Origin: Actinomycetes bacterium
Lineage (GTDB): Bacteria; Actinomycetota; Humimicrobiia; JAHJRV01
Assembly: GCA_030640275.1 (NCBI GenBank)
Contig: DAOWJR010000042.1
Location: forward strand, 1 to 22,808
Reading direction: 5' to 3'
DNA: 22,808 nucleotides
The position numbers and the translations under genes were made by a program. The notes under the pieces were generated by a model. The model was not told the origin of the DNA. It saw only the letters and a program-made list of their open reading frames with translations, and ran no database searches. Within the stretch, counting starts at the first letter, position 1. Every line of letters starts with the position of its first letter. Shown in pieces: positions 1 through 8,267 of the stretch.

Positions 1-28
1 AAATTTAAAAATAATATATTGTTATTAA

Positions 29-1219
29 TTATTGTAAACTTGTACTTGATACTCTATCTAAAGAGGGTATAAATGAAATCCATGTTGAACCAACATTAAA
101 TCCTATTGGTCTCCCCTCCTCATCTAAATAGAGACAAGGATCTGCAACGCTTGTTCTACTCCATGTTCCTTTTATTACTTTTCCATCCATAAAAAATAGG
201 GCATCTCCATAACCTGTTGTCCTTACAACCATATGACCCTTTTCACTACTAATATCACTTGTAATATCTGTTATTTGTACTATTAAATTTTTAGCTATTA
301 TCTGCTTTCCAGATTTCCTATCTGTATGAAGAACTCCACCAACATATTTTGTATATGAATTTGTTTCTTTATTATAAACATATTTTGCCTGATAAGGAGG
401 TCTTGGAATATCAATAATGATAATATCTTCTTCTCCCCTTTCATCTTCTAATGCATCAGCCTTGAATTTAAGTGGTGATTTTCCACCCTCTAAATCATAA
501 CCCAAATCTTTTGCAGCTTGCCTTAAATCTGTGGTTTTTGTATAAGCAGTATGTTCACTGTCTAATCCTCTACTTGTGTCCCTCCAATGTGGAGCTTTTG
601 TTCGAGCTGCACATAGATCTAATATTCCTAAATGGTCTATATTTTCATAACCCGTTCCTGATGCTCCAAAATGAACAAATAAAGGATCAAAACCAAAAGC
701 TATTTCAGAATAATATGGTCTTGAACTTCTAAAAGGTCCTATCTCATTTACTATTTTATCTGCACCAAAGATTGCTATATATCTTGTAATTCCTCCCTCA
801 TCTGTTACTTCAATTACAATATCAGCAGCCGCTAATCCATCCTGAGGACGAACACATTGACCACCAGGTTCGCAAAGGTTTTCAATTAATATAGCAATTG
901 GTCTTTCCTTAACTGTTTGACTTAAATCCTCAACTCCACTATATTTACTTCTTGGTCCAGATAATTCCTCAAAAGTTGGTTCTAAAGGTTCTTCTTCCCC
1001 TTTTAATATTTTTTCAATTTTAGTTTCTTTAATAATTTCAATTTCTTCAGCAACTTCACTCTCTTCAGTTGGTTTTATTGGTTCCTCTACTTCTTTAGCA
1101 CCTTTACATGATGTCATAAGAATTAAAATTGAAATAGAAATTAGAGCATAAAGAAGAAGATAATTATTGTTTATTTTAATGATATTGCCCTTTTTTATTA
1201 TTTTGCCTAATAAATGCAT
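29..1219 (-). CDS. DUF3048 (YerB-like) lipoprotein, second tandem copy
   Basis: Predicted secreted lipoprotein of the DUF3048/YerB family, whose biochemical role is unknown. The 396-residue product starts with a basic segment and a hydrophobic stretch (about residues 20-35) ending in the lipobox LMTSC, so Cys38 would be lipidated and the protein tethered outside the membrane. A Glu/Lys-rich low-complexity linker (about 40-80) follows. Then come the DUF3048 N-terminal domain (about 100-250, with DEGGITRY and EIGPFRSSRPYY) and C-terminal domain (about 280-395, ending LDRVSSTSLQ). The ATG at 1219 has a strong GGAGG site about 8 nt upstream. The gene is a clear paralogue of the one immediately upstream (1403-2536), sharing most blocks along the whole length. 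It lies 183 bp from that copy and has its own promoter-like sequence. Family assignment is secure; function is not known. Confidence 0.9.
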   Translation of the reverse strand: MHLLGKIIKKGNIIKINNNYLLLYALISISILILMTSCKGAKEVEEPIKPTEESEVAEEIEIIKETKIEKILKGEEEPLEPTFEELSGPRSKYSGVEDLSQTVKERPIAILIENLCEPGGQCVRPQDGLAAADIVIEVTDEGGITRYIAIFGADKIVNEIGPFRSSRPYYSEIAFGFDPLFVHFGASGTGYENIDHLGILDLCAARTKAPHWRDTSRGLDSEHTAYTKTTDLRQAAKDLGYDLEGGKSPLKFKADALEDERGEEDIIIIDIPRPPYQAKYVYNKETNSYTKYVGGVLHTDRKSGKQIIAKNLIVQITDITSDISSEKGHMVVRTTGYGDALFFMDGKVIKGTWSRTSVADPCLYLDEEGRPIGFNVGSTWISFIPSLDRVSSTSLQ

Positions 1220-1286
1220 TTTTTTGCCTCCAATTAAATCATAATTCTATTAGATATGAAATTAATTATAATTTTATATATTTTTT

Positions 1287-1315
1287 ATTTTAAAGATCCT
1301 GGTTTTTGATAGCAA
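1287..1315 (-). promoter_or_regulatory. Sigma-70-type promoter candidate for the second DUF3048 gene
   Basis: On the minus strand a -35 box TTGCTA (1310-1315) is separated by exactly 17 bp from a -10 box TAAAAT (1287-1292). Transcription would begin near 1280, about 60 nt before the ATG at 1219. It lies in the 183-bp gap between the two DUF3048 paralogues, which otherwise shows no gene or clear hairpin. The hexamers match the consensus at 4/6 and 5/6, but the AT-rich background makes chance matches common. Confidence 0.45.
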
Positions 1316-1402
1316 TTTTTATATTTGTATTCATTAAAACATAAAATATATTACTATTTTACCAATTTATCATCTTCTATATTACTCTATATATGCTAAT
1401 TA

Positions 1403-2536
1403 TTAATAACTTGTACTGTTTACCCTATCTAATGTTGCTAAAAAAGAAATCCAGGTCTGTCCTACATTGAATTTAACTTCATTATCATTTTCACTTAAAT
1501 ACTTAAATTGTTCACTATAGTCATTTCTTACCCATTTTCCTTCAATAACTTTGCCATCCAAAAAAAATAATGCTTCACCTTGACCAGTTGTTCTAACTGC
1601 TATATGGCCATATTGGTCAAGTGGTCCAGAAATATCCGTAACATGAACTATTATATTTTTTGCAATTATCTGCTCGCCACTTATTCTATCAATATGTGCA
1701 ACTCCACCTAAATATTTCTTATATGAATTTGTTTCTTTATCATAAACATATTTTGCTTCAAAGGTTGGAGATGAAAAATTGACTATAATTGTATCTTCTT
1801 CTCCTCTTTCAGATTCAGGTGCATCGTTTTTAAATTTAAAGGGAGATATGCCTCCATTTAAATTATAACCATAAGCTTTTGCATCTTCTCGAAGACTCGT
1901 AATTGACATATAAGCATTATGAGGAGCTACTCTTGAAGAATCTCTCCAATGTCTTGCTTTTGCTTTTATACCACTATTTCCTGTTGTGTCTGCTGCCGCG
2001 GATAAATCAGGTATCCCCAGTTGTACAACTCTTACATACCCATCTGGAGAAGCGCCAAAAAAAGCAAGAATTGAATCAAAACTTTTAGCAATTTCTGCAT
2101 AGTAAGGTCTTGCACTTCTTACAGGACCGATTTCTTCACTCTCTTTTGAGCTATAGACAGCCACATATCTTGTAATTCCTCCCTCATCAACTATTTCTAC
2201 TATAACATCTGCATCAATAAGACCTGTTTGTGGTCTAGCTGCTGTGCTATTTTCAACAATTACAGCAATTGGTCTAAAAATAGCATCTTCACTTGAAACT
2301 TCAGTACCATTAAAGGGATTTCTAATTCCACTTAATTCCTCAACATAGGTTTCTATTTGTGTTGTTGGCTCTGTAGGCTCTTCCTTGGTTGTTTCTTCAA
2401 TAATTTCAGGTTTAGTACAACCAAAAGAAGATATTAAAATAAATGATAAAAGAGCAATAATTAAAATAATCTTAATTTTATTTCTTGCTAATATTTTTTC
2501 ACATATATTTTCCAATATCCTCTCACTTTCTTTCAC
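1403..2536 (-). CDS. DUF3048 (YerB-like) lipoprotein, first tandem copy
   Basis: Paralogue of the gene at 29-1219 and also a predicted DUF3048/YerB lipoprotein of unknown function. The 377-residue product has a hydrophobic segment (about 22-38) ending SSFGC, a less canonical lipobox than its neighbour's, with Cys40 as the likely lipidation site. An acidic/Thr-rich linker follows. The DUF3048 N-terminal domain shows DEGGITRY and EIGPVRSARPYY, and the C-terminal domain ends LDRVNSTSY. The start is GTG at 2536, 13 bp after the stop of the phosphoribosyltransferase gene. No good ribosome site precedes it and there is no early in-frame ATG, so the exact start is uncertain by a few codons. The close spacing suggests it is the last gene of the FHA-MerR-dacF-phosphoribosyltransferase transcription unit. 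Confidence 0.88.
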   Translation of the reverse strand: MKESERILENICEKILARNKIKIILIIALLSFILISSFGCTKPEIIEETTKEEPTEPTTQIETYVEELSGIRNPFNGTEVSSEDAIFRPIAVIVENSTAARPQTGLIDADVIVEIVDEGGITRYVAVYSSKESEEIGPVRSARPYYAEIAKSFDSILAFFGASPDGYVRVVQLGIPDLSAAADTTGNSGIKAKARHWRDSSRVAPHNAYMSITSLREDAKAYGYNLNGGISPFKFKNDAPESERGEEDTIIVNFSSPTFEAKYVYDKETNSYKKYLGGVAHIDRISGEQIIAKNIIVHVTDISGPLDQYGHIAVRTTGQGEALFFLDGKVIEGKWVRNDYSEQFKYLSENDNEVKFNVGQTWISFLATLDRVNSTSY

Positions 2537-2549
2537 TTAGAATTTGTTT

Positions 2550-3224
2550 CTATTGTTTATTATTTTTGATAAATTTCTCCCTTTTCCTATTTGATATTTT
2601 TTTAAGTATTTCTATAACTTCATCATCTGAGGTTTGCGAAAATTCTGTGTAAAATTGTCCGACTGCAGCAAAATAAGAAGGTGCATATAAACAGATAACC
2701 TCATCAGTTATTTCTTTCAGTTCTTCAACTGATTGTGGAGAAGCTACAGGAATAGCAACTATAATCTTTTCTGGTTTCTTTTTTTTAACAGAAATAACAC
2801 CAGCTTTCATGGTTGCACCTGTTGCTATTCCATCATCAACTAATATGACTGTTTTTCCCTTCATATCTGGAAGTAATTTATCCATCTTATATTTTTTTCT
2901 TCTTCTCTTGATTTCTTCCAGTTGTGTCTTCTTTTCCTGTTCAATAAATTCCTGAGATATATTTAATAAAGATACTAAGGACTCATCTATTACTAAAGAA
3001 TCATCACCTGAGATTGCACCAAACGCAAGTTCAGGATTAAACGGAGATCTTAATTTTCTTGGAATTATTATATCGAGTTCACATTTGAGAATTTTTGCAA
3101 CCTCTTTTGCTACAACAACTCCACCTCTTGGTATGCCTAAAACAAGGCTATCCTTTCCATAACTTTTTTCTTTAACTTTTGCTCCGAGGATTTTTCCAGC
3201 CTCTTCCCTGTTTGAAAATATCAT
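2550..3224 (-). CDS. Phosphoribosyltransferase-family protein
   Basis: Type I phosphoribosyltransferase fold protein of 224 residues. The PRPP-binding loop is clear: VILVDDGIATGATMKA at about 126-141, a hydrophobic strand, two acidic residues, then the TGAT turn. The N-terminal IPRGGVVVA (31-39) matches the pyrophosphate-loop region. The sequence resembles the broad group annotated only as phosphoribosyltransferase rather than a defined purine or pyrimidine salvage enzyme, so the acceptor base is unknown and it may even be a regulatory or non-canonical member. Its ATG (3224) lies 1 nt after the dacF stop. The site AAGGT lies inside the end of dacF, so the two genes are probably translationally coupled. 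No functional link between the two is evident from the sequence. Confidence 0.85.
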   Translation of the reverse strand: MIFSNREEAGKILGAKVKEKSYGKDSLVLGIPRGGVVVAKEVAKILKCELDIIIPRKLRSPFNPELAFGAISGDDSLVIDESLVSLLNISQEFIEQEKKTQLEEIKRRRKKYKMDKLLPDMKGKTVILVDDGIATGATMKAGVISVKKKKPEKIIVAIPVASPQSVEELKEITDEVICLYAPSYFAAVGQFYTEFSQTSDDEVIEILKKISNRKREKFIKNNKQ

Positions 3225-3225
3225 T

Positions 3226-4539
3226 TTACCTTCTATGAACTTTCTTAAGATTTATAACTTTTTTAAAGCTCAAAAAAACTAATATAAAAACGAAAATTAT
3301 AGTTAAGATTTTAAAATAATGTTTCCATAATGATGACGTGATTTCAGAGAGATTGACTTTATTACTTTTAATGTCTACATCATTCTTGGAAGAAATATCA
3401 AGCTTTAACAATTCGTCATTTCCTAAAAAAATATTTAAATTTCCTACTCTCTCTCCCCCTTTTATAGGTAAATTAAATGTATCATCAATCTCAATTTTTG
3501 TTTGCAACTTCTCTTCCTCTTCGCTACTTAATAGAACCTTTGTTTTTTCAATAGGATTGACCTCTATCTCTTTATAAATACCTTCATTTTCAATTATTAG
3601 ATTGGGGAAAGGGTCTGTAACTTTGGTATCTATTTTTTTGTATTTAAAAAATCCATATTCAAAAATGTTTATCATATCTTGATCTCTATATCCAGGTTCA
3701 CTATCTAATACAACACCAATTAAATTAATATCATCCTTTTTCGCAGAAGCAACTAAACACAATCCAGCTTTAACTGTGTATCCAGTTTTAATTCCATTAG
3801 CATATTGATATTTGTTTAAAAATTTGTTTCTATTTGTAACATATCTTTTTTCATCAGAACTTGGTGGACCAGGCATTACTTTCATTCTTGTATTTACTAT
3901 CTGTGCAAATTTTGGGTTTTTCATGCAATATCTGGCTATTTGTGCAATATCATAAGCTGTAGAAATGTTACCATCTCCATTTTCTTTATCATCTAAGCCA
4001 TGTGGATTTACAAAGGAGGTATTAATTGCTCCTATCTCTTTGGCTTTTTTGTTCATAATATCTATAAACTCTTCTACTGAACCACCAATATGTTCTGCTA
4101 TAGCATGACATGCATCATTTGCTGAAAAAAGTAATGCAGAATAAATTAGGTTTTCAAATGTAATTATTTCACCTTCTTCAAGCCAAACTTCTGATTCTCC
4201 AACCAGGGTTGCTTCTTCGGAAACTACCACTTTATCTTTCAAATCTCCATTTACAATTGCTATTATTGCAGTCATGATCTTTGTAATACTTGCAGGTGAT
4301 TGCTTTTTATGAGGATTTTTTTTCCATAAAACTCTTCCTGAATGTGCATCTATTAAAATTGCAGATTTTGATGAAGTGACAAGATATCCAGTTTCCGAAA
4401 AAATTGGATATTTTTCCTGACCTATGGCAGTATCTACTTTATAGTTTATGGGAAAAGCAATAGATACAAAAATGATGATTAAAAAAGATGCAATTTCCCT
4501 TTTAAATTTTTTAATCAGCAAACAAGAATCTTTAATCAT
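3226..4539 (-). CDS. dacF: D-alanyl-D-alanine carboxypeptidase (DacF type, peptidase S11)
   Basis: Penicillin-binding protein that trims the terminal D-Ala from peptidoglycan stem peptides outside the membrane. It begins with a signal/anchor segment (about 18-35). The three serine-transferase motifs are present and correctly spaced: SITK (about 86-89, nucleophile Ser), SAN (about 141-143) and KTG (about 253-255, in GIKTGYT). A PBP5-type C-terminal beta domain follows. A C-terminal hydrophobic helix (about 408-428) flanked by Lys residues would anchor the protein to the membrane. Length of about 437 residues fits the S11 family. An ATG at 4539 is taken as start; a TTG two codons upstream (4545) is equally possible because neither has a strong ribosome site. 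It follows the MerR gene by about 20 bp and abuts the phosphoribosyltransferase gene. Confidence 0.93.
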   Translation of the reverse strand: MIKDSCLLIKKFKREIASFLIIIFVSIAFPINYKVDTAIGQEKYPIFSETGYLVTSSKSAILIDAHSGRVLWKKNPHKKQSPASITKIMTAIIAIVNGDLKDKVVVSEEATLVGESEVWLEEGEIITFENLIYSALLFSANDACHAIAEHIGGSVEEFIDIMNKKAKEIGAINTSFVNPHGLDDKENGDGNISTAYDIAQIARYCMKNPKFAQIVNTRMKVMPGPPSSDEKRYVTNRNKFLNKYQYANGIKTGYTVKAGLCLVASAKKDDINLIGVVLDSEPGYRDQDMINIFEYGFFKYKKIDTKVTDPFPNLIIENEGIYKEIEVNPIEKTKVLLSSEEEEKLQTKIEIDDTFNLPIKGGERVGNLNIFLGNDELLKLDISSKNDVDIKSNKVNLSEITSSLWKHYFKILTIIFVFILVFLSFKKVINLKKVHRR

Positions 4540-4563
4540 TCTCAATTGATACTACTTTCTCTA

Positions 4564-5307
4564 TTACTCTTGAGTAGATTCTTTGTCACGATGAGGTAAG
4601 TTTTCATCTAAAAATGTTTTTAAGCTATTTTTTAGTAGCAAGTGTCTCAGTCTTAATGTTAACTCTTCTAAATCAGCCATTTTTTGAATAGCTATTTTTC
4701 TCATTTCTAAATCATGTGACCTTATTAATGGCATAACGATCTGCTCAATAAAAGTAGCTTCCCTATTTGCAAAATTTTGATAAATTTTTAGATGTCTTGG
4801 ATATATTCCGTAGTTAGAAAATTCATTAATAATTCGTGCTATTTTCACATCTTTATTACTATATCTCACTCCATCTTCAGTTTTACGTGGACTGATCAAA
4901 TTATAGCTTTTCATCTCATCTATTACCTCAGAATTTACTCGAACTGCATCTTCTAATTCTTTACTTGTTATAAGTTTTTCCTCAAATAGTTCTTCTTTAT
5001 AGATCTTCTCACCCTTCTCCTCCACAAGTTCTTCAAATAGCTGGAGTGGAGATTGTTCTAATTCTACCAATTTAGATTTGATAACTTTAAGTGGAAGATA
5101 ATTTTGCTTTTGTAGTTTTAGTATTGTCCTCATTCTTTCTAAATCTTTAGGATAGAATTTTCGATATCCACCTGCAGTTCTTTCAGGGGAGATTAAACCC
5201 TCTTTATCAAAAAAGCGTATCTTACTTATTGAAATATCATCAAATTCTTCTTTTAAACTTTCGACTACCTCGCCTACTGTCATGTAATCTCTTGTTTCAG
5301 ACGTCAT
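4564..5307 (-). CDS. MerR-family regulator, FtsR-like, with duplicated HTH-like unit
   Basis: Predicted DNA-binding transcriptional regulator of 247 residues. Residues 9-80 form a MerR-type winged helix (MTVGEVV..., ISKIRFFDKEGLISP, GGYRKFYPKDLERMR, YLPLKVIK). These motifs closely resemble the actinobacterial FtsR/Rv1828 group, including the long first helix-turn and YLPL. Residues about 112-181 look like a degenerate second copy (LISPRKT, DGVRYSNKDV, ARIINEF, YPRHLK). A helical tail (about 185-240) may serve dimerisation. There is no metal-binding cysteine set as in metal-sensing MerR proteins. The ATG at 5307 follows AGGGGTG by about 5 nt. The gene sits 22 bp downstream of an FHA-domain gene, the pairing also known for garA-ftsR, which suggests a division or envelope regulatory role. 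That role is an inference from context. Confidence 0.85.
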   Translation of the reverse strand: MTSETRDYMTVGEVVESLKEEFDDISISKIRFFDKEGLISPERTAGGYRKFYPKDLERMRTILKLQKQNYLPLKVIKSKLVELEQSPLQLFEELVEEKGEKIYKEELFEEKLITSKELEDAVRVNSEVIDEMKSYNLISPRKTEDGVRYSNKDVKIARIINEFSNYGIYPRHLKIYQNFANREATFIEQIVMPLIRSHDLEMRKIAIQKMADLEELTLRLRHLLLKNSLKTFLDENLPHRDKESTQE

Positions 5308-5329
5308 ATTACACCCCTATTCTTATAAG

Positions 5330-5815
5330 TTATTTAAGTGGTGAAAGAAATACCATTTTTATTCTTCCAATTTGAATCTCATCATTATTTTTTAATATTT
5401 TTTCCTTTTCTCTGCTTCCATTAATATAAGTACCGTTTGTGCTTTCTAAATCTATTATTATATATAAACCCTGGTCATTAATTATTTTTACATGATTTCT
5501 TGAAATTGTTATATCATCTAAAAAAATATCACTATTTATATTTCTACCAATAGAAACAATATTTTTATCAATCAGATATCGAGCTCCTGAATTCGGACCT
5601 TTTATAACTATCAACATTGGAAAATTTAAGCTCTTTCTTAGATTTTTTAATTCTTTTCTCGAAAGCGCTCTTTTTCCTTTTTCATCTTCTATAATAATAG
5701 AAGCAAAGGTTCTAGTTATATTCTCTTCAACTTCTTTCTGTAATTGTGATCCACAGTATTGGCAATAAATAGCATCATCTTTATTTTCTCTCATGCATCT
5801 TTCACAAATTATCAA
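5330..5815 (-). CDS. Zinc-ribbon FHA-domain protein
   Basis: Small 161-residue soluble protein. It starts with a CxxC...CxxC zinc ribbon (Cys4, Cys7, Cys18, Cys21), followed by a linker rich in charged residues and a forkhead-associated domain (about 67-157). The FHA phosphothreonine-binding residues are visible: GR (90-91), SRNH (105-108), STNGT (125-129) and the later Asn132. Such domains dock phosphothreonine-containing partners, often linked to Ser/Thr kinases, but no kinase gene is in this window. The linker has Thr34 and Thr36 ahead of the FHA domain, roughly where GarA/OdhI carry their kinase sites; equivalence is speculative. The start is TTG at 5815, supported by AAGGAG 7 nt upstream. 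It heads the cluster leading to the MerR regulator and dacF, after a 113-bp gap. Confidence 0.88.
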   Translation of the reverse strand: MIICERCMRENKDDAIYCQYCGSQLQKEVEENITRTFASIIIEDEKGKRALSRKELKNLRKSLNFPMLIVIKGPNSGARYLIDKNIVSIGRNINSDIFLDDITISRNHVKIINDQGLYIIIDLESTNGTYINGSREKEKILKNNDEIQIGRIKMVFLSPLK

Positions 5816-5863
5816 TACTTTTCTCCTTGCCCTTTAAATCTATAAATCAATCATTTAGGGTTC

Positions 5864-5872
5864 ATTTTATCA
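5864..5872 (-). promoter_or_regulatory. Extended -10 promoter candidate upstream of the FHA gene
   Basis: The minus strand carries TGATAAAAT, an extended -10 motif (TGn followed by TAAAAT), in the 113-bp gap between the VanW-family gene and the FHA gene. Transcription would start near 5857, about 40 nt before the TTG start. No convincing -35 box lies 17 bp upstream (TTTTAA only), which is tolerable for extended -10 promoters. Such short motifs arise readily by chance in AT-rich DNA. Confidence 0.3.
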
Positions 5873-5928
5873 TTTAATTAAAACAATTAAAAGATATTAT
5901 TATAAAAAAGTTTTGAATTGTTATTTTT

Positions 5929-7707
5929 TTACTGATTTTGTGAAACAAGTTTATGATAATCTTTTGGATTTAATAAAATAATTTTATTTTTAGGATAATA
6001 CCTGGTAAGAATCTTTTCATTGCTTAAAACTTCTCCATCTTTTGAAATGATTCTAGTAACTGTAACATCTCTTCCATCAACACCTTCCGAATCCACAACC
6101 TCAGTTCCCTCTTCAATCTCTGGATCAGGTTTATATTTCACTTTATAATCTTTAAAGTTACTAAAAGGTGTGGTTATAATTTCAACTTCTCTTCCAAAAT
6201 TTGTACTAAAAAAAGATAACGTGCAGGAGGATTTTGTAGAATATCCTTTAATTAATATCCAATAATCAGTATCATTTTCAAATTTAAAATCTTGGACACC
6301 CCAGCTTACTGCAGCATCTCTTCCTGGTGGATAGCGACTTATATACCATCGATGTGGATTTCTTTCTATAATCTTATATCCTCCCAAATATACTGTGTTA
6401 TATATCGTTGTTGAAACATTGCAGACTCCTCCACCAAAAGTGTCTACGAGTTCTCCTTGAATAATAGTTGGTGCTTCTAAAAATCCCTTTTCTTTTGTTC
6501 TTTGACCGGTTGTTTTGTTAAACAAAAAAATTTCATGTGGTGCAATTAGAATTTCATCCAATATTGATGTTATTAATCTTATATTATGAACTCTATTTAA
6601 TGCCTTGGAAGAAAAATATTCAGTATCAGTAGAAACTAACTCTTTTATTCCCATAGAGTCAGCTTTTTCAGTAGTTAATTTTGGTTTTAATATCAGAATT
6701 GGAGCTTCAAAAATTCTACTCTCTTTTCTATGAGCAGTTTCTTTGAATTGAGAGAGGAATTCATTTCTAATTAATTTCTTTCCGTCTATACTTGGTTCAA
6801 TTATTACCTGTTCATCCTCAACAATAAATCTTGCATCTATGGGTACACACTCAATCTTATAAGATATTGAGTTTATTAAATATTTAATTAATTTATCCTT
6901 AAATAAAACATCTACAACTAATTTTTCCTTGCCATTCTCTTTAATTATTAATTTCTTAAATTCCACCATGTTTGCGATTTTTTTTCTATCCAATTCATAA
7001 CTATCTTCAGGTATTTTTATAGTAATAGGATTGCTTATAATAATTTCTACTTCATCCTTTACATTTTTTAATTTATTTTCATCAAGTAAAGGTTCTATAT
7101 AAATAACAGGTAAATCAAAGGTTCCACCATTATCATGAACTAATGAATTCTCAATAAAATCCTTTATTAATTTCTGGTTTAATTTCAAACCTATCTGGCT
7201 AGGAGTGATTACAACCTGAAGATTTTTTATGAATATGTTTGAAGAAATAGGTTCTTTTTTAATTACTGATTCAATATCATTAATAAATCTTGAAGTTAAA
7301 TTTTCACTTATTTTACCCTCAATTGGAATATTTATTCCCCTCATCCATAAATTCATTCTCTCGATAATATCTTTATAGAAATTACCGCTTCTACCCAATT
7401 TAAAAGCATTTTCATATGTTTTATCCAGGTCAAACTTTAAATCAAGGTCCTTTGCACCTATTTCCCAGCTATTATCATCAAATTCAAATCTTATATTATT
7501 ATTTAACGTATCAAATTCTATACTTTTAAATATTTCTTTTGCTTCGTCTTTTTGCATTAGACCTATATCTTTATGTTTAACTTTCACAAAACCATGGGTC
7601 TTACCAAGAGATATACAATATTCAAGAGCGATAACTAAGCACAGAAATATAATTATTGAGGATATAAAATAAGCAGTTATTTTTAGGAAATTTATAAATT
7701 TCTTCAT
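5929..7707 (-). CDS. VanW family protein with PG-binding repeats and G5 domain
   Basis: Predicted membrane-anchored wall protein of 592 residues. It has one N-terminal transmembrane segment (about 10-30) with the rest outside the cell. Two regions (about 45-200 and 215-343) resemble the paired putative peptidoglycan-binding domains found upstream of VanW. The VanW domain spans about 360-505, with GGGVCN (425-430), NPHRW and the AAVSWGVQDFKF block. A G5-like domain (about 512-578, with EEGTEVVDSEGVDGRDVTV) closes the protein; G5 is associated with binding wall or biofilm glycans. Despite its name, VanW has no established resistance function and none is implied here. The ATG at 7707 has a weak ribosome site. 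It lies 41 bp after pgsA and precedes the FHA gene, fitting an envelope cluster. Confidence 0.9.
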   Translation of the reverse strand: MKKFINFLKITAYFISSIIIFLCLVIALEYCISLGKTHGFVKVKHKDIGLMQKDEAKEIFKSIEFDTLNNNIRFEFDDNSWEIGAKDLDLKFDLDKTYENAFKLGRSGNFYKDIIERMNLWMRGINIPIEGKISENLTSRFINDIESVIKKEPISSNIFIKNLQVVITPSQIGLKLNQKLIKDFIENSLVHDNGGTFDLPVIYIEPLLDENKLKNVKDEVEIIISNPITIKIPEDSYELDRKKIANMVEFKKLIIKENGKEKLVVDVLFKDKLIKYLINSISYKIECVPIDARFIVEDEQVIIEPSIDGKKLIRNEFLSQFKETAHRKESRIFEAPILILKPKLTTEKADSMGIKELVSTDTEYFSSKALNRVHNIRLITSILDEILIAPHEIFLFNKTTGQRTKEKGFLEAPTIIQGELVDTFGGGVCNVSTTIYNTVYLGGYKIIERNPHRWYISRYPPGRDAAVSWGVQDFKFENDTDYWILIKGYSTKSSCTLSFFSTNFGREVEIITTPFSNFKDYKVKYKPDPEIEEGTEVVDSEGVDGRDVTVTRIISKDGEVLSNEKILTRYYPKNKIILLNPKDYHKLVSQNQ

Positions 7708-7748
7708 ATTAATTATCTAAAAATTTTACATAAGTTTTTAATTGTTTT

Positions 7749-8267
7749 CTAAAGTAATTTAATGAATTTTATAAAATAGTCTATACCAGATAATAATGAA
7801 AGAAAACAACCAATAAAAAATAGATATGTGTCATATGGAGGTAATCTTAATAGCAAAATTGCTATCGAAATCATTAATACAAAAGTAGCAACTTTCCCAA
7901 GTGTAGAAACTTTTAAATATTTATTGCCTTTTCTTAAAATTATATAACCAATTGCCATCATAATATCTCTAATAACTACAATTGATACTCCAATTGGAGG
8001 AACTCTCTTATTTATAAATAAACTTATAAGAATAGATATGATTAATAACCTATCAGCAAAAGGGTCAAGTACTTTCCCAAACTCAGTTATTGACTCAGTC
8101 ATTCTTGCAATTAATCCATCCAAAAAATCAGTTAAGGCAGCTAATGTAAATAGAAGGAATGCCCAGATAGATGATTCAGGCTCTAAATTGAATATAAAAA
8201 ATATTATTAATGGTATTAGTGATATCCTAAATAAACTAATTATATTTGGTATAAATTTTTTACCCAT
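7749..8267 (-). CDS. pgsA: CDP-diacylglycerol-glycerol-3-phosphate 3-phosphatidyltransferase
   Basis: Integral membrane enzyme of the CDP-alcohol phosphatidyltransferase family. It forms phosphatidylglycerol phosphate from CDP-diacylglycerol and glycerol-3-phosphate, the committed step to phosphatidylglycerol. The diagnostic motif DxxDGxxARx8GxxxDxxxD is complete (Asp47, Asp50, Gly51, Ala54, Arg55, Gly64, Asp68, Asp72), and four to five hydrophobic segments are visible. The ATG at 8267 gives 172 residues beginning MGKKFIPNIISLFR, the usual family N-terminus. A TTG 11 codons upstream (8300) is possible but has no ribosome site and adds an atypical leader. Other CDP-alcohol transferases share the motif, so the substrate is inferred from overall resemblance to PgsA. 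It lies 93 bp downstream of tRNA-Pro. Confidence 0.88.
   Translation of the reverse strand: MGKKFIPNIISLFRISLIPLIIFFIFNLEPESSIWAFLLFTLAALTDFLDGLIARMTESITEFGKVLDPFADRLLIISILISLFINKRVPPIGVSIVVIRDIMMAIGYIILRKGNKYLKVSTLGKVATFVLMISIAILLLRLPPYDTYLFFIGCFLSLLSGIDYFIKFIKLL

Noticed and set aside
472..732. Plus-strand open frames of 60-140 codons throughout the window, for example this one.
   Set aside because: Each lies antisense to a well-supported minus-strand gene, has low-complexity or Ser/Leu-rich composition, and shows no recognisable domain.
5929..7707. VanW as evidence of vancomycin resistance.
   Set aside because: No vanHAX ligase genes are present, and VanW/G5 proteins are common wall-associated proteins with no proven resistance role.
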